DNA from: Selaginella moellendorffii
Lineage: Eukaryota > Streptophyta > Lycopodiopsida > Selaginellales > Selaginellaceae
NCBI RefSeq assembly: GCF_000143415.4
Contig: NW_003314328.1
Span: forward strand, 461,889-525,888
Length of the DNA stretch: 64,000 bases
Direction of reading: 5' to 3'
The notes below the pieces were generated by a model. That model was given only the letters and a program-made list of their open reading frames with translations, made no database searches and had not been told where the DNA came from. Shown here piece by piece: positions 57,301 through 64,000 of this stretch. Position 1 is the stretch's first letter. Each line of letters starts with the position of its first letter. Made by a program: the position numbers and the translations under genes.

Positions 57301-57689
57301 CTTGACCCGTATTAGTATTTGGACTTAGTCTCTGGCTCGATCTCGGACCCGATTTCGGATCCGACTTCGGATTCGGTCTCGGACTCGATCTCGGACTCGA
57401 TCTCGAACCCGATCTCGGACCCGACCTCGGACTCAACCTCGGACTCGGTCTCAGACCCGATTTCGGATCTCGGACTCCGTCTCGAACTCGGTCTCGAACT
57501 CGGACTCGAACTCGGTCCCCGAGTCGGTCTCGGACTCAATTCCGGACTCTATCTCGAACTCGGTCCTAGAGTCGGTCATGGACTCGATCTTCGACTTGGT
57601 CCCATCCGATGAACTCTTTGTCATTTTGGTCATGCTTTCGGGGTTCCTTTAACCTACGACACCTTGGCGAGTTGGTTCCTTACAGCTTT

Positions 57690-59580
57690 GAACTAAGAAC
57701 TTTATTCCTTAACCTCACAAGGATTTTATCCTTATTTTAGCCATAAGATCACCTAGTGATCTAACCTTGGCACCTTAACAGGTTTGTCAATAGGTACTAG
57801 GTCTTCCAGACCTTTAAGTTGTTGACCATGACCCCGGGGGCATCCCCCACATTTGGCGGTGCGCCCAAGCCAGCCTTTTTGGCCAAGGGTCCATAGCAAC
57901 TGAGACTAGGTGTCCCCATCTCATTCACCACGTCCTTAGTGTCACTTACACCAAAGTGTTCAAATTAAATATGCCAAACTTTCGCACTAAACAATATAGC
58001 CGGGTATCATGACCCCGGGGCATCCCCCGCTTGGCGGTGTGCCCAAGCTAGTCTCCTTACTAAAAGTCCATGACCACTGAAAAATGAGTGTCCTCATATT
58101 CCAAACCATCACCGTGCCCTAATGAGTTGGGACTCAAACCCAAGCACTAGAGGGTCGGGACTCGAACCCAACCTCCATATATGCATCTACGGACGGCATC
58201 ACATAGAATGCCTGGTGTGACTCCCCACGCTGGTGCACCAACTTATACTTAGAGCACGTTACAAATCATAGCTTAGGAACCTAGTTCCTCCACACTGCCA
58301 AATCCTTTCACTTGACATGTTTATGATCATGCATGGACTCCTCCATGCTTGGCCCTATGGGCCACCCGACCCGAGATGGACCTGAGATGGGCCTGAGATA
58401 GAGTCCGAGATGGACCCGAGATGGAGTCCAAGATGGACCCGAGATGGAGTCTGAGATGGAGTCCGAGATGGAGTCCAAATTGGACCCAAGATGGACTTGA
58501 GATGGAGTCCGAGATGGACCCAAGATGGAGTCTGAGATGGAGTCCGAGATGGAGTCCAAGTTGGACCCAAGATGGACCCAAGATGGAGTCTGAGATGGAA
58601 CCGAGACCGAGTCTGAGTCCAAAATTGGGCCCGAGTCTGAATATTAATACAGGTAGTTAGGTGAAAGCCCAAAGCGATCGTCGTCCCCCAGGGCAGGGGG
58701 GGGGGGGGGTTGTACGGGGTTCCAAAAGTATAGTAGAGAGAGTGTGGGGGTTGGAGCCTAGTGGACTTAGTTTGGCCCAGAGAGGCTATACCCAAGTGCT
58801 GGGTGATGAGCTGACCACTAGGAAGTCCAAGACTAGAGTGAATATAGACCGACAAGCGGGGTAGCTTAGTGAAGTGTTCAAAAGCTAGCTTTAGTTCCCT
58901 CGGGAGATTGAATGGTTGATGCTCCCAATCCAAGTGTGGGTGGCACTACTTACTTGGATACTTGGCATGGCTCAACAAAACCTCGCTCTAAGCCCATGGA
59001 TAGAGCACCCAAAGGCGGAAGGCAGGGAGAGTACCCACGAGGTCCGTATAGGGCCACGATGTTTCGAAATGTTATCCTAAAGTCCCAGATTGTGGAAAAG
59101 AAAAGGAGTAGTTCTCTTGTGTGGTGACCAAGGATACAGTCACATGGTGAGGAAGTCCCAGAGGACAGTGGGACTTAGTGGTCGGGCTTGTGGGCCTTGA
59201 TCCAGTGGCAGTGTTGGCGAACACGGCCATGGAGAGAAAGGGACTTGGTTTTGGATGATCACTCATGGACGGATGGTTCAGTCTTTGAGAGACGGGATTG
59301 CAATGCAGGTGGTGTTGGACCACCGATATGACCAAGGTGAATGAACATGGCCTTAGCATAATGGGCTGATATGTCGGTGGTACCTTGTGGTGTTGATCAT
59401 AGGATCAGACATGTGGAGCACTTGGACCAAGTGCAAAGGTTGAGTGGCATGGATGCCATTCTCAGGGCTAGCAAGCCCCAAGTCCTGAATTGGACTTATG
59501 GAAGTTGTGAATGAGACTTCTCCAAGTGGTCAGAGGTGTGGTTAAGTGACTAAAGTAGAATGGAAAATTTAGTCGCTTAC
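57690..59580 (+). mobile_element. Diverged LTR-element sequence, partly inverted to the chromovirus
   Basis: Bases 57,830-58,240 contain two copies of a leader-like segment (GACCCCGGGGGCATCCCCC, then GGCGGTG.GCCCAAGC) also found at 51,365-51,620. From 58,373 the GAGATGGAGTCC minisatellite, GTGAAAGCCCAAAGCG, a 14-base poly-G run and TTCCAAAAGTATAGTAG follow in plus orientation. The segment appears to end with CGCTTACA|ATTTGGACATCGAG at about 59,580, resembling an LTR/primer-site junction. Its left end and any partner LTR were not found. Confidence 0.5.
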
Positions 59581-59763
59581 AATTTGGACATCGAGATGCA
59601 TCTGGGAAACGAGGAGTCTTGCAAGTAACAAAGTGACTTTGAATGAATAAGTTAGTGACTCTTCCATCTTTCTTTCGGGAGTATCATCAAGGGGTTCACT
59701 CGACACCGGTTCATCCAGTGTTTATTTTCCAAACTCATATTTATAACAACTATTATTCCCTCT

Positions 59764-62700
59764 GTGTTGGTTGATACAGGTTTGAGTTTATCTTCTATTG
59801 CTCGACCTGCTGCCACACGTTACTGTCTACACTTGTGTCATGCGGTGAAACCAGATTTCATTCTTTATGGCAATGGCCGTACACATGCATATGCATGGGA
59901 AGAGGCGGACCTGGTTGTATGTGTGGGTGATCTCGAGCTTGGGTTGCAGTCATTGCAAGTGGTGCCAAGTCAAGCTTTTGATCTCATCCTTAGTATGGAT
60001 TGATTGCAGCGCAATCATGCTAAGTGTGACTTTGAAGCTTCTCCCCCTTATCTCATACTTTCTTATATTTCATCCATTCCTCTCATTTTTGTACCTCTTC
60101 ATCCCTTTATATTTACCTTTGTTTCCATTACTTTTGTCCCCCCACTATTTCCTCCTATGTTTCCATCTTATTCTACTTTTCCCTTTTCCAATCCCTCCGA
60201 CAATATTTGTGTTGCAGCGATTGACTAACTTATGAAGGAATATTTTGATCTCTTTGAATTTGACTTATCATTTAAGGCCAAGATTGCCACACATCATCCA
60301 ATTCTAACTGGGGATGCTCGTTTAATCAAGGTTCCTATTTGTCATCGATCACCTAAAGAAATCAAGATTTTACGTGTAAATGTCAAATAGATGTTGAAGA
60401 AGGGTGTTATTTAGAAGTCACAAAGTTCTTGGGCATGTGAACCTCATCTTGTGATGAAGTTTTATGGGAATATTTGTTTCTGCATCAACTATCATCCATT
60501 AAATGAAGTGATGATTTTGGATGTGTACCCTCTTCCTCACACTGCTAATCTCTTGGATCGTCCAGGGCAAAGTCGTCGGTTCACCAAGCTAGATATTGCT
60601 TCTGGGTACTGGCAAGTACCAATGGCTAAAGAAGATATTCCTAAAACTGTTTTTCGTACACCATTTAGTTTGTACGAGTTCTTATTGATGCTGTTTGGTT
60701 TGAACAATGCTCCAGCAACTTTCTAGTGGATGATAGACAAAATTCTTTATGATATGCTAAAGATGACTACTAACTTCATTGATGATGTCTTGATCCACTA
60801 AGAGGGGACATGGGAGGAGCACATTCATGATATTTGTAAAGTGTTGGATTGGCTACGAGACATTAATTTAAAGCTGAAGCGGTCGAAATGCATGTTTGGG
60901 TCCAAGGACACAACTTATCTTGGGTATCGTATTTTTCATGAGAGTTTGCAAGTTGATCCTAACAAACTTGTGGTTGTTCTAAAGTTCCCTACTCTAAAGT
61001 GTGTGAATTATATGCAACTCTTCCTGGGCAAAATGTAGTATGTCAGTCGTTTTGTGGATCATTTTTCTGATTGCACTGCACCATTATGAGTGTTGTTGAA
61101 GTCATCAATGCCATCTTTCATTTGGTCTCCAGATTGTGAGCGGGTGTTCGTAGATCTCAAAGAGGTATTGACGACTCCTCTAGTTTTGGTATATCCTGAC
61201 TATACTCGACATTTTATTTTGTGCATGGATGCTTCTGATATTGGTCTTGGAGGTGTGTTGGTGCAAGAGGGCTTCAGTGTGCCTGGTTAGTGCCATCCCA
61301 TTGCATATATAAGCTGTACATTGCAACGAGCGGAGATGAACTACTCCACAATAGAGAATGAGTGTTTAGCAATAGTTTGGGGTTTTGAGAAACTTCATGC
61401 ATATCTACATAGTTCTTGGATGTTACTTGAAGGTGATCATGTTGTTGTTACTTCATTATTGAAGCGAAAGAACTTAGTTAGCTGTAGTATTCAGTGAGCT
61501 TTGAAACTTTAGATATATGATTTTGATGTTGTTCATCGCCCAGGGAGTTCTATAGCTAATGTTAATTCCTTTTCTCAAACTCCTCTTCTTTCTCCATTCT
61601 CTTCTCATGTTTTTAACAAGCTTGTTGTTCTGGCATCTATGGATTTTTTAGACAAGGATTCTGTGCTATTGGTAGTTGATGTACTTAACATTCAGTGTCC
61701 ACAAGGTGCAAAGCAAGATTTACCTTCTCTTAATGAGGTTCGCGAGGCTCTAAAGCTTGAGCTATAGATTCAAAGGCTTTGAGATGGGTTTGAGAATCCT
61801 GCATCACTAGCTAATAACTTGCCATTCCAGCATTTACATTCTTAATATTACCTTGACGATGACCTTCTTTATTTTGTGGGGACGGATCTTGATGATTATT
61901 TATAGCTAGTGGTGCCTTCTGTCTTTATTCCACGGTTTCTCCATGCCTACCATGATTCTCCTATTCTAGGTGGGTATATGGGATATTGTCGTGTAACTAA
62001 GAAGTTGCATATGTCTTTCTATTGGCCGGAGATGTGATTTGATATTATCCAGTATGTGCGTAGCTATGTTTGGTGTCAAGATTGTAATACTCCCCCTTGT
62101 GCCACAAAAGGACGGTTGGAGTCAATTTTAGTTTCCCATCCATTTGAGTTGGTGGCGTTTGATTTTATAGGACTTTTTCCATGGTTGACTGCTGGCAATG
62201 AGTATGTTATTATTGTTTCTAATTATATGACTCATTGGGTGGAAGTTGGTGCTCTTGCTAGCTTCTCTGCAACTGCTGTTAGATACTTTCTCCTCAATTA
62301 AATGGTATTCCAACATTCTTGTCAAAAGTGAATTCTTTCTAATAATGGTCCCACATTTATGGCTAAGGCATTTCATGTTTTGACATCTCGGTTGGGGATA
62401 CGTCACACTTTTATGAGTGCTTATCATCCACAATTAGACGGTCTAGTGGAACGGCTCATACGAACATTCAAAGGGATGATCGCGAAGTATGTGAACTTTC
62501 AGCATTCGGATTAAGATGGTTATTTGCCATCTCTTCAATATGCATATATCACAGGGGTGTAGAGTTTTGTTAGTGCTTCACTATATAAACTCCTATATGG
62601 TCATAATCCAATATTACTAATGGAGCTGGGTTTACCTTCGCAATTGTTACGAGCTGCTGATGCTAAGTCATGGGATTGGTATTTGACGAGCATTCTTCCA

Positions 62701-63100
62701 CTTGTTCAAGCAAAATCTACTAAACACTTAGGTTACGTACAAGTGGGATAACAATAGCACTACAACTCCCATCATTATCCACCTATGGAGTATAAAGTGG
62801 ATGACTTAGTGTTGGTCCATTTTCCCCATTTTACGATATATAGTTTTTTTAAATAGCTCCATGCTCAGTAGAAAAGACCATATCAAGTGTTGCAGCAAGT
62901 TGGACCACAAGTTTATGAGGTTCAGCATGTCCAAAGATTATGCATGTGCAACAATTGAAACACTTCATATAAAAGGATTAAGAGCAGTTAATACCACCTA
63001 TAGATCTGCCAATGCCTCCTTTTAACATTCCTCTAGATCTCGGCCCATCTACAAGAGAACCCTGATGGTCTTCCATTATTCCGAGAGGAGGGGATGATGT
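59764..63100 (+). mobile_element. Gypsy element inactivated by nonsense codons without frameshifts
   Basis: Protease (LVDTGLSLSSIA at 59,770), RT (60,450-60,730, DIASGYWQVPMAKEDIPKT; FIDDVL), RNase H (CMDASDIGLGGVL at ~61,220) and integrase (61,930-62,300, DFIGLFPW) all lie in one reading frame from 59,764 to 62,301. About 16 in-frame stops interrupt it (for example 60,001 TGA, 60,388 TAG, 60,412 TAG, 60,724 TAG, 61,036 TAG, 61,510 TAG, 61,765 TAG, 61,903 TAG, 62,035 TGA). Nearly all fit one C-to-T or G-to-A change from CAG, CAA, CGA or TGG. A purine run (GAGAGGAGGGGA) near 63,080-63,095 may be the polypurine tract. It is non-functional. Confidence 0.85.
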
Positions 63101-63532
63101 GAGGGTCAAGTGTATGGCTATGATACCATATACTAATATTAGTGTAGTGAGATTTTGATAGTTGTCAAATTGGTTTCAATCTGGACCACTTGCTCCTATG
63201 TATAAACTAGGCTTTTTGGGCTAATTGATATACATATTTTCTATATTCCCTTCATATATTCCAAGCACTTACAAAGTGATTTAACCAATCCAAAATTTCA
63301 CCATGCACACAAAGTGTTAAAGCCAATCTACTTATATAGCCCAAATTAAAAGATCAATAGATGGACAATATCAAGGTAAAAAAAAAAATATTTTAGACAA
63401 AATTATCAGTAAATAAATCTTTCATTAGAATACAAAAGTATTCAAGTTATCATCTAGTAAATTAGGATTATAGAAACTATCAAGATTAACTATCATCAAT
63501 GAAACATAATGATAAAACTTAACCACCAAATA
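63101..63532. other. AT-rich intergenic sequence
   Basis: No gene seen. It may include the start of the 3' LTR of the element to the left, but I found no matching 5' copy. Confidence 0.4.
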
Positions 63533-63991
63533 TTATAAATAGTATGCCAAATAACTTATGATCATAACACTCACTTGCTCTTCTAGCATCTCAGACTCAA
63601 GGCATTGCAAGAGATACAGCACAGCCCCCTCAAACACCTTAACGATCACACAAAGATCAAAAGAGACAAAGAGAAAGATCACTGCTGCTCTTGGACCCCA
63701 GAGGGCCAGAGAGGTTCGACCCACCACCACCTGTTCCTGGAGGAGTTCCACGAGCGTGGGGACGAGCTGGAGAGCCTCGAGCTCTGGCAAATGGAGCTTG
63801 AGCAAGTAGAGAAGAACCACTGCCTGTGGAATCCTGCCTTGTTGGAGAATCTTGCTCACCCATCTGAGACCTGGGTCATAGTCTACTATCCCCCACCAAA
63901 CAGCCTCGTTGTTGTGGACGAACTCTGTCAGCAGGCACACCGCTGTTCTTTGCATTTGCAGGGACTTGGACATAACCATGAACTCCATCAT
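63533..63991 (-). CDS. Possible helical-repeat (ARM-like) protein, partial
   Basis: An open frame of 152 codons on the minus strand runs near the window edge. It is Leu/Val-rich with helical spacing, for example SLQMQRTAVCLLTEFVHNN and IPQAVVLLYLLKLHLPELEA, reminiscent of armadillo or HEAT repeats. Possible donor (CAG|GTGGTG at ~63,730) and acceptor sites suggest the true exon may stop earlier. The sequence is more GC-rich than its surroundings, like the genes in the left half. The gene is cut by the window end, and I cannot name the family with confidence. Confidence 0.4.
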   Translation of the reverse strand: MMEFMVMSKSLQMQRTAVCLLTEFVHNNEAVWWGIVDYDPGLRWVSKILQQGRIPQAVVLLYLLKLHLPELEALQLVPTLVELLQEQVVVGRTSLALWGPRAAVIFLFVSFDLCVIVKVFEGAVLYLLQCLESEMLEEQVSVMIISYLAYYL

Positions 63992-64000
63992 GACATCGAT

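Larger units (their letters stand above)
47548..57684 (-). mobile_element. Nearly intact Ty3/Gypsy chromovirus with nested hAT
   Basis: The 5' LTR is 56,531-57,684 and the 3' LTR is 47,548-48,530 plus 51,069-51,305, split by a hAT element. Both begin TGTAAG and end CTTACA in plus-strand view. The flanks GTTTT and GCTTT match at 4 of 5 bases. Next to the 5' LTR the minus strand reads TTTGGTATCGGATC, a Met-tRNA primer site. By eye the LTRs differ at about a dozen points over ~700 bp, mostly transitions, so the insertion is fairly young. The 3' LTR is about 58 bp longer, apparently from extra 12-bp minisatellite units. Gag-pol spans 56,444 to 51,708. Confidence 0.92.

Noticed and set aside
1-64000. 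CRISPR arrays, operons or bacterial-type genes
   Set aside because: The window is clearly nuclear plant DNA with spliceosomal introns; no such structure is present.

Overview
The window is nuclear DNA of a land plant. The best guess is a lycophyte such as Selaginella: genes are compact with 47-70 nt introns, PPR proteins are abundant, spacing is very tight, and LTR retroelements are plentiful. The organism name is an inference from gene content and architecture; no search was run.

Bases 1-26,000 are gene-dense and fairly GC-rich. In order they hold: two tandem glycosyl hydrolase 17 genes with X8/CBM43 domains (minus); a PPR gene (plus); a solanesyl-type polyprenyl diphosphate synthase (minus); a second PPR gene (plus); a tyrosine/glycine-rich repeat protein (minus); mitochondrial succinyl-CoA ligase beta subunit in 12 exons (plus); a small unknown basic protein (plus); decayed copies of the 3' part of a copper ATPase; the intact 9-exon copper P1B-ATPase (minus); a type I MADS-box gene (minus); and a CYP71-clan-like cytochrome P450 (minus). 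Several pairs are divergent with 136-390 bp between start codons, or convergent with under 70 bp between stop codons. The genes do not form one pathway; they are ordinary housekeeping, organelle-related, cell-wall, metal-transport and regulatory genes.

Bases 26,000-64,000 are AT-rich and dominated by mobile elements. They hold 5S rRNA-derived repeats, two solo LTRs with perfect 5-bp target duplications, two copies of a TRIM element, three Gypsy-type elements, and one apparently intact hAT DNA transposon. Of the Gypsy elements, one is a nearly intact chromovirus at 47.5-57.7 kb, one decayed element at 37.1-42.1 kb has an extra RNase H upstream of the reverse transcriptase, and one at 59.8-63.1 kb is riddled with nonsense codons but has no frameshifts over 2.5 kb. 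The hAT element is nested inside one LTR of the chromovirus.

The most unusual observation is that the chromovirus pol region contains two canonical spliceosomal introns of 47 and 52 nt. Removing both restores the conserved integrase reading frame. Other points of note are a GH17 enzyme that lost its catalytic nucleophile, a P450 with an altered oxygen-activation motif, the early RNase H in the 37-42 kb element, and the 5S-derived repeats.
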